Shown here in pieces: positions 46,488 to 56,900 of a DNA stretch of 64,000 nt. Where the stretch lies: positions 434,001 through 498,000 of the forward strand of contig NW_020167534.1 of the NCBI RefSeq assembly GCF_001641265.1, given 5' to 3'. The translations under genes and the position numbers were made by a program. Under the pieces are notes generated by a model. The model worked only from the letters and a program-made list of their open reading frames with translations, was not told where the DNA came from and ran no database searches. This DNA is from Pseudogymnoascus destructans (lineage: Eukaryota; Ascomycota; Leotiomycetes; Thelebolales; Thelebolaceae). Positions within the stretch are counted from its first letter, which is position 1, and each line of letters opens with the position of its first letter.

Positions 46488-47622
46488 ATGCCGCCCCATC
46501 AAACCCGTCAAGGCAGCGAGCATCGAGCATGAGCGCAGTGAGGCTGCTGCACCAGGCGAAGAAGCAACTCCCGCTTCAGGGGCCACAACCCCATTGTCAC
46601 GGGTTTGCAGCTCCCCAGGGATTGAGGCCCAGATCGCTGCTGCCATAGCACTCGAAGCTGAGCTGCAGCAGGAGCTTGAGTTACGGGAGACGGGAGAGCG
46701 GATTCGGAAGCTGCAGAAATAACTAGAATGCATGGACGAAGCGGAGGCTTCACCCCAGACCCTCATGACCTCGGAACGCAGCTGGACGCCAGCGAGCTCG
46801 ATATCCCATGATGGCCTTCCGCGAAGCCTTAGGGCAAAGGCAGTCTCGGAATACCGAGGGAAGACAGTGTGGAAACACTCAGAGTTTATTATGAACTGTG
46901 AGCTCGCCTTCTGCCTCGAACCAGGGGCGAATAAGTCGGACGAGCTACGCTGCAACTTTGCGATGACGTGGCTCACAGGAGAACCCCGCGACGCGTGGCT
47001 CCGACACGAACGGGAACCTGGGTTCCAGAAGACCTGGGAGGAGTTTAAGAACTTCCTCCTCGACCTTGTCCAGGACCCAGTGAACTGAACGATCTCAACG
47101 GCCGTCAAATACGAGGAGGCGCAGCAGCGAGGCGGCCAGACAGCGCAGGCGTTTGCCACCTACCTCGAAACCTTAGAGGCGGACATGCCAGCCTATAGTG
47201 AGGAGCACTGGGTGCAACACCTCCTCATGAAGTTATGGCCAGATGTGAGAGCGAAGGTCCTTACTTATCCCGAGATTCCGCGTACCCGGGTTGCACTCAT
47301 CGCGCTCATAGCGCGGTTTGAGCAGGCGGACACATCTCGTGTTCGGGAAGGTAGCGCAAGGGAAGGCCGTCAGCAGAGCCGGCCTGATAGGCCTCGGAAG
47401 AGGCCCTCTAGCAGCTCAAATGAGAACTGGGGCACCACAAGGTCCTTCCAGAAGCGCCCCCGCCTACCCGACGCTGAGGAACAGCGGCAGAAGGAAAACA
47501 ATCTTTGCTTTACCTGTGGAAAGGAAGGCCACCGGGCAGCGCAGTGCTTCGCCCAACAGACTGAGAATAGCTCGCGAGTGCGAGCAGTGGGGCCACGGGC
47601 GCCCTACCAGTCAAAAAACTAG
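46488..47622 (+). pseudogene. gypsy-1 gag, broken by two stops
   Basis: The gag frame carries a TAA at 46720 (QK*LECMDE; CAA to TAA) and a TGA at 47086 (DPVN*TIS; CGA to TGA). The start is uncertain because the nearest ATG (46488) is in another frame. Capsid-type sequence includes FAMTWLTGEPRDAWLRHE and TWEEFKNFLLDLVQD. A zinc knuckle CFTCGKEGHRAAQC precedes the C-terminus, which ends SKN at the TAG (47620). Confidence 0.85.
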
Positions 47623-47652
47623 ACCCCTCCACTGAAGCCCCAATGGCTGGAG
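47613..47652 (+). promoter_or_regulatory. Probable -1 ribosomal frameshift site, gypsy-1
   Basis: In the gag frame TCA AAA AAC TAG, the heptamer A-AAA-AAC (47613-47619) abuts the stop. After 7 nt comes a two-part stem: CTCC (47627-47630) with GGAG (47649-47652), and AGCC with GGCT closing a 5-nt loop. The -1 frame is open from the heptamer into pol. Confidence 0.8.
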
Positions 47653-50600
47653 AAGGTGCGCAATGGGGAGCTTTGAGTCTGTCAACCTATGTCGACGTGA
47701 AGGGAGTGGAGGCGTGGCGGACCCTCCACGCCCTTGTGGACAGTGGGGCGACGGAAAATCTCATGTCCCACCTCATCGCAAAAGAGATGGGGGGAAACTG
47801 GAAACTGAACTTTACTATGGCAAGGGGGGTTGGAGAGCAAGAGATTCCCTTGTTTGGGAAGGCTCAGCTTACCCTCCGCGTCAAGGACGATAAGGGGGTA
47901 ACAAGGGAGGGTCAACACCCCTTCGTTACTACTGTCCTAGAAGAATATGATCTAATGCTTGGGTATCCATGGCTACACCGTGAGAATCCAGTGATAGATT
48001 GGAAGGAGGCAACCTGGAGGTTCCCTATTGAGGATATCCAGTACTTCTCAAATGAGGAAGCAGAGGAGATTCGGGACCGTAGCGAACCAGTGTTCGTCGC
48101 GATGCTACACCGTATCAAAGAAAGCAAAGGAGAACCCGCACCCCAAACAATCCCAAGGGAGTATGACGCTTTTCAGGACGTCTTCGACGATGAGGGGGCA
48201 GCGTCACTACCAGAGTACTCAAAGCGTGTGGAGCACGCAATTGACATTGAGCCGGGTAAGCAACCCCCGTGGGGACCCATATACAGCCTCTCCGCGAAGG
48301 AGCTGTCAACCCTTCGCGTCTACCTTGAAGACTCCCTGCAAAGGGGCTGGATCCGGAACTCAACGAGCCCAGCAGGGGCACCAATCCTTTTTGTCCCCAA
48401 ACCTGATGGTTCCAAGTGCTTGTGCGTGGATTATCGTGGCCTAAACGCAATGACGATTAAGAATCGACACCCTATACCCCTCATATCTGAGATCCTTGAC
48501 CGATTAAGTGGTGCAGAAGTGTTCACGAAGCTTGACGCTAAGGATGCGTACCAGCGGATGAGAATTCGGAAAGGGGACGAGTGGAAAACAGCTTTCCGAA
48601 CAAGATACGGTCTGTTCGAATACGTAGTGATACCGTTTGGGCTATGCAACGCCCCCGCATCATTCCAAGCCTACATTAACGAAGCGCTTGCAGGACTTGT
48701 GGATGTGATTTGCATAGTGTACCTTGATGATGTGTTGATCTACTCGAAGCACAAGGAGGAACACCCGCAACATGTCCGCACAGTCCTCGAGCGGCTTCGG
48801 AAGTTTAAGATCTACTGCAATCTAAAGAAGTGCAAGTTCTCAACGACAGAGGTCGAATTTCTTGGGTTCATCGTCTCCACAAAGGGGGTGTCTATGGACA
48901 ACTCGCAAGTTGACACAATCACAGAATGGCCAGAGCCTACAAGTTTCCGAGACCTACAGGTATTCCTTGGGTTTGCGAACTTCTATCGGAGGTTCATCGA
49001 GGGGTATTCTAGTGTAGCGCAACCCCTCATGGGGCTCTTGAAAGGAAGTGACAAGGGGAAGAAGAGTGGTCCATTTTCATGGAACGGTGAGGCAGCAGAG
49101 GCTTTTCGAACGTTGAAGAAGGCCTTCACATCCGCTCCACTCCTCCACCACTTTGATCCAAGTCAGCCTATAAGACTAGAGACGGATGGTTCAGGAATGG
49201 CCATTGCGGCAATCTTAACCCAGCCAAACACAGACGAAGCGGGGGTGATGCGGTGGCACCCCATTGCCTTCTACTCGAGGAAGCTCAAGGACACGGAAAT
49301 CAGGTACGATGTCCATGATATAGGCTCCTCGCCATCGTGGTGGCCTTTAAGCACTGGCGCCACTACATGCAGGATAGCAATTTCCCAGTGACGGTGAGGA
49401 CTGATCACAATAATCTGGTTTACTTCATGAAGAAAGTATCCATTAATAACCGGCAGACTCATTGGATTGAATTCCTAGCAGGATTTGATTTCCAAATAGA
49501 ACATCGACCTGGCTGCACAAACCCCGCAGACGATCTGAGCCGTAGGCCTGACTATGTCGACCGCCAACACCAGGCGTATAATGGGTTGCTCCCTACCTTG
49601 CAGCAGAAGCTGGCAAGGGGGTTGAGCGAGGCTACGAGAGATAGCGAGGGCGATGCGTCGCAAGAGAGTACTCGAATCCGCACTGTCTTTGCAAAAGCAG
49701 ACGAGCGAACGGAAACAAAAGACATCCTCTACAAATAGAGAAGCTCATACGAACCCCACGAAAGGGTGGTGAGGAGCCTCTGCAGAGCCCACTGTCCCGA
49801 TGCCGAGCCGTGCTCGGAACAGTCGAGGAGACACCATATGAGGAGCCCTTAGTAGATCTCTGCAAGCTCATTTCCCAACTACAGAATGGTGATCCATATC
49901 TAGGGGACCGGGTGAAGCGAATGAAGAAGCAACATCCACGCCATGAAGGCATTGAGAGAGAGTGGGCGCTACGGGTAGAAAGCGGAATACTATACCAGAA
50001 TGGTATCATACCAATCCCACGAGACCCAGCCCTTATAGAAGAGCTTCTCCGAATACACCATGATGACCTGCTTGTGGGCCACTTCGGAGTTGCGAAGATG
50101 CTTCAGCTGCTTAAATGCAAATACAAGTGGCCGCGGATGGGCAAGGATGTAAAGGAGTATGTCAAGACTTGCCAAATCTGCCAATGGATGGTAGTGAAGA
50201 GGCACCGCCCCTATGGCGAATTACAATCGCTTCCACAACCAGAAGGCCCTGGAAAGGAGATCACAATGGATTTCATAACGGGCCTACCACCAAGCCTACA
50301 CCCAATAACGGAGAAGGCCTACGACTCTATCCTTGTAGTGAAATACACCATATATATTGCAACAAATAAGATGATAAATGCACATGATTTGGCTCTGCTC
50401 ATCGTCCGCTACGTCCTACCAGAGTTTGGAATCCCGAATGGTATTGTGTCAGACCGAGGCTCAGTATTCATGAGTAATTATTGGGCTGCGCTCTGTTTCT
50501 ACCTTAAGATACGGCAGCGTCTAAGCACCGCTTTCCACCCGCAGATAGATGGCCAAACTGAGAGGCAGAATCAAACAATTGAGCAGTATCTCCGGTCGTT

Positions 50601-51213
50601 CGTAACAAGCCTACAGGACGATTGGGTAGCACTACTACCGCTTGCGCAAGCCACATACAATAACTCTCACCACTCCACCATTCAAACTACCCCCTTTTAC
50701 GTGCTAAAGGCTTTCCACCCACAAATGGGAGACGCAAGTGTCGCGGACGCCCCTCGGAAGGGAGACGTACCCGAGGCGAAAGAGCGGGTAATCCAAATGC
50801 AAGAGGAAAGGGAAGCGTTAGCACGGCACTGGGTAAAAGCGACCCAGGTGCAAACGAAATACTACAACCTCAAACGTAAGCCAATGGAATATAGCATGGG
50901 GGACAGGGTGCTACTATCAACGAAGAACTTAAAGCTTCGACGACCAAATAGGAAGCTCTCAGAACGGCTTATAGGGCCCTTTAAGATCGTAGAAATCATA
51001 GGGGAACAGGCATACCGGCTTGAGCTGCCTCAGGAAATGGGCGTGCATCCAACCTTCCATGTGTCCCTCCTTGAGCCTTATCATGAGAGGCGAGAGACGA
51101 GTGTAGGGGTCACGGAGGTGCCACGAGTGGGAGGGAAAAATGTCAATTCATCTGCTGCAAATGGCAGGAAGCTGCCAGGTCAGCCCATTCCTCAGGTCAC
51201 TGGAACTATCTGA
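47643..51213 (+). pseudogene. gypsy-1 pol, frameshifted
   Basis: Protease VDSGATENL; reverse transcriptase with FVPKPDGSKCLCVDYRGLN and the catalytic YLDDVLIYS near 48725; RNase H LETDGSGMAIAAIL. A 1-nt loss near 49322 breaks the frame inside RNase H (after YDVHD), and another frame change lies between about 49680 and 49738. Integrase then reads from 49741: zinc finger HHDDLLVGHFG..CQICQ, catalytic Asp in MDFITG and VSDRGS, Glu in TERQNQTIEQYLR, and the HPTFHVSLLEPY end. No chromodomain is seen. The ATG at 47643 is in the -1 frame relative to gag, so normal expression would be by frameshifting. Confidence 0.9.
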
Positions 51214-51270
51214 AAGTACAAAAGTGCAAGGGGCCACAGCCGGCCAGCGCACACGAGGCGGGGCCTCAAC

Positions 51271-52254
51271 CTACGCGTCCTGGTCCATTTCCTCAGGAAC
51301 CTCCTCCTCAGCATCAGAGGCCACAACGGTCGCCAGCTCCCAGTCCTCAGCGTCCTCATCATCCACCAGCGGGTCCTCCTCACCCTCGCTACCAGACGAC
51401 TCGTACTCCTCAGTCGCAGCGACGGTAGGGTTGTGGACGTGCTATCAAGGGTCAGCATGGAAAGCGGGGGGCAGATGGAGGGGCAACGGACCAGCGCCAT
51501 CTGGATGTCACTCGCGTGCCTCATGGTACGGCGTAGGCCGCGAATGTCAGAGGCGATCTCCAGCATCGCCAGGCCAGTGTTCACCTTCTGATGCTTGGAA
51601 TCCTCCCCAACGAGCAGGCGGCGACGCATCACGTTCTTTCCAGCCTCAACAAACTTTGTGTAGCGGAGCTGAAGCGCCTCCAAAACATTGGCGCGGCGGT
51701 GCGCGGTCATTTGGCTGAAGTTTGGGCGAGGGATGCTGGGATCGACGGCGCCCTGGTACTTCTCAAATGCTGCCATCAAGCGATTGAACTTGCGGAAAGC
51801 TCAGGGGGGAATCTAGAATGCAGGGTCAGTGGAGTAGGAGGTGAAGCGGAGGGTAAACACGCACGGGGAGACAGTTCGCCCGATGTTCCTGGCAGTATGT
51901 GCAGCGGGTCATAGCATTGACGCGGGAGCAGCACATATCCTCACGATCCTTGTACACTCTCTTAGAGCAACGGAGACACATGGCGACCTTCGGCTTGGCG
52001 CGGCGGGGCTTCAAGGGCGAAGACATCACCTCTGACATCGTGTCAACGGGTGGGAGGCGCGCATGACGCAAAGGGTTCTCCGGGGGTTGGACCACAGTGG
52101 CAAGGCGACTACCACGAGCGAGGCCAGACGGAGTGGCAGCAGTGGCATTGCTTGGGCCAGGCACCGGGGCAGCCTCAGCGCCACGGGGAGAGCTTTGAGA
52201 AGCTCCGGCGTCAGGTTTCTTTCCCTTGCCTTTAGCGGGGCGTTTGGGGCCCAT
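51271..52254 (-). pseudogene. Antisense Cys-rich protein gene inside gypsy-1 (DUF3716-like), one stop
   Basis: It lies on the strand opposite to pol. Three exons, 52254-51865, 51812-51492 and 51441-51271, join in phase 0 with 50-52-bp introns to give 293 codons. The N-terminus is basic and disordered (MGPKRPAKGKGKK). The centre is a cysteine cluster C-x2-C-x12-CC-x8-C-x2-C-x6-C (CLRCSKRV.. to CQEHRANC). A helical region (RKFNRLMAAFEKYQG) follows, and exon 3 is very acidic (EEYESSGSEGEEDP.., ending DQDA). The only defect is a TGA as the fourth codon of exon 2 (51803-51801). The match to DUF3716 is by cysteine spacing. Position next to the 3' LTR and convergent with pol (58 bp apart) suggests an accessory gene of the element. 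Confidence 0.65.
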
Positions 52255-52485
52255 CCTGAAGAGATCTATCGGTTGAGTCAGTAAAGAGAAATTGAAGGTG
52301 GTGAAGTTGGAGGAAAAAGGGTGAAGGAGGAAGCGGTCAAAACGACACAACAACACAACAACGCGCAAGCGACCCGGGACCGCTTACTCAGGGGCAGGGC
52401 TGCCGCTAAGCGGCCACGGCAACAAGCCAAAATAAACAACACGGGCCGAATTCACTTCTCGGGCTCAAAGGGGCTCGAGCCGCAT

Positions 52486-52562
52486 AGAGGGGGATAATTG
52501 TCATGAGCATCATCACGTGCGGACTCCAATCACGTGCGCTGCGGTGCTAAGGATGAGGGTCT
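52486..52562 (+). repeat. gypsy-1 polypurine tract and 3' LTR fragment
   Basis: AGAGGGGGATAAT ends at 52498 and the LTR begins TGTCATGAGC at 52499. It stops at 52562, where copia starts; the last five bases GGTCT would be the copia target duplication. Confidence 0.85.
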
Positions 52563-52663
52563 TGTTGAGTAATATGCGTGTGTATTCCTGTCTATCTATT
52601 GCTGCCTGAAATTGCAGGGAAGTGGTGCTGAGATCATGTGACATATTACAACACACCCCCCCA
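52563..52663 (-). repeat. Copia 3' LTR (91 bp) with adjoining polypurine tract
   Basis: The LTR is 52563-52653 and begins TGTTGAGTAATATG and ends CATATTACAACA, an imperfect inverted pair. On the element strand it is immediately preceded by ATGGGGGGGTG (52654 onwards), the plus-strand primer. An LTR this short is unusual. Confidence 0.85.
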
Positions 52664-52819
52664 TGTATCCCAGTACCGCATACTAAGTAGGAAGGCTCGC
52701 AGGCAAATCCGTATGGGTCTGAATTTGGAGTTCTGGGCCAACAACCTTTTTCTACCCCCACCCTCGCCACTACCAAGCACCAACTTTCCACTCTCGCACA
52801 GCTCCGTACGCGACTCACA

Positions 52820-53377
52820 ATGACTGTTATTGGTGAAATCAAGCCTCAAGACATGGCTCTGGTTGAGATCAGGGCTGACCTCCATGATGACTTGCCGGAG
52901 TATGAGAGGGTCAAAATACCATCCCTACCCCCAATTGTGGTTGGCGTGGAATTGGCCCGTCCGTACGGTGTTGCTGGTGTGGTGGAGTCTGACCACCCAC
53001 AACAGACAACGGCTTGGTACATCCAGGCTGTAGGAGACATGGATGCTGGCTGTGACCAGTGTGTACACGATCGGGGCAGTGCTCGGGCTCGTCCCTTCTT
53101 CTCTGCCTGCCATCACTATGGCAAGCTGCAGGAAGGAGCCTGTGGTAACTGTGCAATGAAGCACAAGTCAGCTGCTTGTTCCTTGAGTAAGTTTGTACCT
53201 TTCTGTTGATTCCTATGCTGCGTACGACACTAACACATAGTAGGCCACAAGAAAACTTGGAGACCTGCCATGCCACCACCTCCGCCATCTCCCAAAGCTG
53301 GGAAAAGATCTGGCACCCGTGCCTTCGCCCGACAGAAAGCTATTGATGAAGAAGCTGCTGCTCAGCTTCGTGGGTAA
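52820..53377 (+). CDS. Antisense DUF3716-like Cys-rich protein gene inside copia
   Basis: Opposite strand to gag-pol. Exons 52820-53186 and 53241-53377, with a GTAAGT...CTAACACATAG intron, encode 167 aa (an alternative acceptor 3 nt later gives one residue fewer). The N-terminal 75 residues look folded (IVVGVELARPYGVAGVV). Then comes a cysteine module C-x2-C-x16-C-x9-C-x2-C-x8-C (CDQCVHDRGSARARPFFSAC .. GACGNCAMKHKSAAC), matching the spacing and the GACxNC signature I associate with DUF3716, a fungal domain of unknown function. A Pro-rich, basic tail follows. All sites are intact although gag-pol is damaged. The start lies 167 bp from the 3' LTR. The intron itself contains a CGTACG site (53221). 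Confidence 0.7.
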
Positions 53378-53968
53378 TCTCCGTACGCCTCACTCCTAGT
53401 GCTCTCAGTGTTCTGGTGCTCTCGGTGTTCTGGTGCTCTCGGGTTCTGGTGCTCTCGGTTGTGAATGAGGCCTAAATGACAGTGGATTTCTCTGCAATTT
53501 TAATGTGACAGGTCCGTACGTAGTTGTGAGTGTGGGAAAATGGGTGATTCTTCTGTTCTTGTATAGTAAAAGTCAGGGATTTCTCCTGCTCTTGTCTGCC
53601 TTCCCCCCTTTGTTGAAATGGGTTTGGAATTTCGAAAAAAAATGAATGTGAAATCTCCATGCATATATTGCATCTATGTCGTACGGAGTTGTGTAGTCTT
53701 CCAAATGAGTGTATGTTTATTATTTCCCAAGGTATTCCATTGGGAAAGTTGAAATAAGAACGCATAGTAAAACTAGGTGTAACTGTAGGCGGCTTTGGTG
53801 CTTTTGAGAGTTCTACCTCCGTACGGAACTCATCCATTAGCTATTCTTGTCTTGCCTCACTTTTCAGTTAGTGAAGTAGAAGACTAGACTCTTTGGTCTA
53901 GGGGGCTGCTTTCCATAGTACAAAGGTAGCCAGTGCTTCGTACGGGGTTGTGTTGTATGTATGCACTC
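53378..53968. other. Copia spacer between antisense gene and pol 3' end
   Basis: Holds a TGTTCTGGTGCTCTCGG repeat (about 53401-53460) and four CGTACG sites in non-coding sequence. No gene seen. Confidence 0.6.
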
Positions 53969-56900
53969 CTATAGGAGATGCTTTATGTCTACAAGGTTCA
54001 AATGTTTAATGAACTCCTTGTGCTTCTGATGGGGTAGGGCTTTGGTGAATCCATCTGCTGGCATTTCGTACGTAGCTATCCATTTGATATTGAGGTTCCG
54101 ATGCTCAACCTCCTGTCTTAACCAATGTGAGTGGACGTCAATATGCTTCAGCTTTGTAACTAGCTTTGGAGACTCCTTAAGTAAGATCCGTACGGTCTGC
54201 AAATTATCACAATTAAGTGAGTATTGCTCGTTTAGATCGAGTTTGATTGTGTTGAAGAAACGCTGCCACCAATAGAGCTGTTTCGCACTGTGGGACAAAG
54301 CTAGAAGCTCTGCCTCTGTTGTAGAGGTTGACACAGTCTTCTGCTTTGAGCAGCGCCAGTCTATTGCCCCTCCAAATAAGGTAAACAAATAACCCTCTGT
54401 GCTCTTTCTTGTTGATTCGCAGTCTGCGTACGAAGCGTCACTAGAGCATTGAAAGCGAGCCTCTTGAATATTAGGTCCAAACTGAAGAGCTAGGGTCTTA
54501 GTATCCTTAAGGTAGAGTAGAAGTCTGTCGACTGCAGCCATGTGGTCTGGGCCTGGATTGATGAGAAATTCAGATAGTTTCTGTGTCGTACGGGCTATAT
54601 CAGGTCTCGTTACAACTGCTGCGTAGTTTGCTGATCCTACTTTCTGTTGGTAAAGATGGATTTGTTGCTTATCTGCCTGGCCGTCAAATTGGGTTAGGTT
54701 GTCTGTAACCATTGGCGTTTGGGTGGATCGAATAGAGGCTACTCCGTACGTAGTTGTGATCTTGTCGATATAGGAGTCCTGGCACAGCCATAGGGTTTTC
54801 TGGGTGCGGTCCCTCACAATTCTTATGCCTAAGAACCATTGAAGTTCTCCTATTTCTCGAAACTCATACGCTTCCATCAGTCTCGTACGGAACTGTGTTG
54901 CCTCCATTTTGTGGCTAGGATGGCTAAGGATGCAAATATCGTCAACATAGAAGAAGACAATAATCTTTGAAGATACAAAGAGGCACTGTGCTTCTGGGAC
55001 CTGTACGAGGCCTAGAGCCTTGAGTGTCTCTGAGAAGTCTTGAAACCAGAGTAAGGGGGACCTTCGAAGTCCATAGAGTGCCCTGTTAAGTTTCCAGCAT
55101 TTTCCTTGCTCCTGGTAGCCGTCTGCACACCGTACGTAGACCTCCTCATCAATACGGCTGTTTGTGAATGCGTTTATAGCATCTAATTGTTGTGTATCCA
55201 AATCAAAGTAGGCTGTGATTGCCATAAAGGCTCGGAAGGTTTTCGAAGCAAGCGTAGCTGCGTACGTCTCATCATGGATAGAATAGCATTGTAGGTCGCC
55301 TCTTACAACAAGTCTAGCCTTATATTTAAGAAGGTAGCCATTGTCATTGAATTTGTATGTGAAAACCCACATAAAGGGTATCACAAGGTTCTGTACGGAG
55401 CTGTCGTTGACAGATGTGAACGTTCCTTGCTTTCGAAGGTCTCCTATTTCCTTTGCAGCTGCAGCTTGGAATCCTATTCAATGTGGATGAGTTTGGAGTT
55501 GATTCCAGAACTTTGGAGCAGCTGGTAGGTCCGTACGGTGTATGCTCTGTCGATTGAACTCCGTTCCTACTAGGAAAGCTTGGTGTAAGCTTAGCTTTGC
55601 TTCTGGTATCGCTATTGTAGCTAGGTAGACGTCGTGTCTTCGTACGGTGTCCTCAGGGCGTTCCGGTGTCATTTCAGGCGTTTGAAGTTGTTCCTGTAGC
55701 TCTGTAGCTCCGTGGTCCTTCTGAGTAGGCGGCTCTTCTTGAGGAGAGGAGGTGTTTGTTGCCTCTGATTCGTACGGAATTGTTGTCCCGTTCTGAGGCT
55801 GTTGTTCCCCCTCAAACTCCTCATCTTCTTGATCTTGAATATCTGGTATTTCAATGACCTGAACTGTCTTTTCGAGCTCTGTTTGGACAAGCTGAGCCTC
55901 GTACGAAGGGTCATAAGCCTTTGTCTCATCAAAGGTAACGTCTCTTGTAACTATAACCCTTTTAAGTTGCGGAACCCAAATGCGGAATATGTTTGTAGAG
56001 TTATAGCCAACTAGGTAGCCTATTTGGGCGTTCCTCTGTATCCTCTCAAGCTTTGGCTTGTTTAGAATAAGGGCATAGGCTCTACAGCCATAAGCGCGAA
56101 TATGAGAGAGTAATGGCTTAAGTAACTCTGGCTTTTGGCTCTCTGTAGGTAAGGACTGGAGTAGAAGTCCGTACGGGGTCTCATCGTTTATGACTGACGA
56201 TGGTGAGCGGTTTATGAGGTACCCTGCTGTTTTGAAAATCTCAGGCCACATTACTTCTGGTAAGTTGGCTGATTCTTTAAGTGCGCGTGATCGTGTGATT
56301 ATCTTATGGCCTGACCTCTCTATTCCTCCGTTCGGATTTGCTGTATAGGGTGGAGAGATGTGGATTTCATATCCTTCGTCCTTAATCCAACCCTCCCATT
56401 CATTTCCAAGTGAGGCTTCACCATCTAGGTGGAATATGCGGATTTGGAACCCCCATCTTCTCCGTACGTAGCTCACAAAGTCCTTAATCGTCTGTAGGAG
56501 CGTTCCTTGTGTTTTATCCTTAATAGTATAGACGTGGTTCATGCAGCAATTATCACATAGGAAGTGTAAGGCTTGTGTGCTGCCATCGTACGCCTCTGGC
56601 ATTTGGATTAGGTCAAGGTGGACCTTCTCATATGGCACTTTTGAGCGTGGTGTAGATCTTCTAGAAATCTGCCTTGTAGCATGCGTAAGTCGGCATACTT
56701 CGCACTGAGTATCGTACGAGTCTAGGTCTGTGACGATAACTCCAGCGGTCTTCTCTTGGAGTTTTCTAATGGCGTTTTGGTTTAGGTGTCCCATGCGGTT
56801 ATGCCATTCCTTTGCAGTGCCTTTTAGGTCCTTACGAGGTCCGTACGAAGATAGGACAACGTTGTCCTGTTGATCCTGAGTGCTATAAACAGCTCGGGTA

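Larger units (their letters stand above)
46202..52562 (+). mobile_element. gypsy-1: degenerate Ty3/gypsy LTR retrotransposon, 3' LTR interrupted
   Basis: Order: 5' LTR, gag, frameshift site, pol (protease, reverse transcriptase, RNase H, integrase), an antisense gene, polypurine tract, and the first 64 bp of the 3' LTR. The 3' LTR breaks off at GAGGGTCT exactly where the copia LTR begins, and the 5' LTR continues GAGGGTCTTCACTCC, so copia inserted there. The remainder of this LTR should lie beyond the window. Confidence 0.92.
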
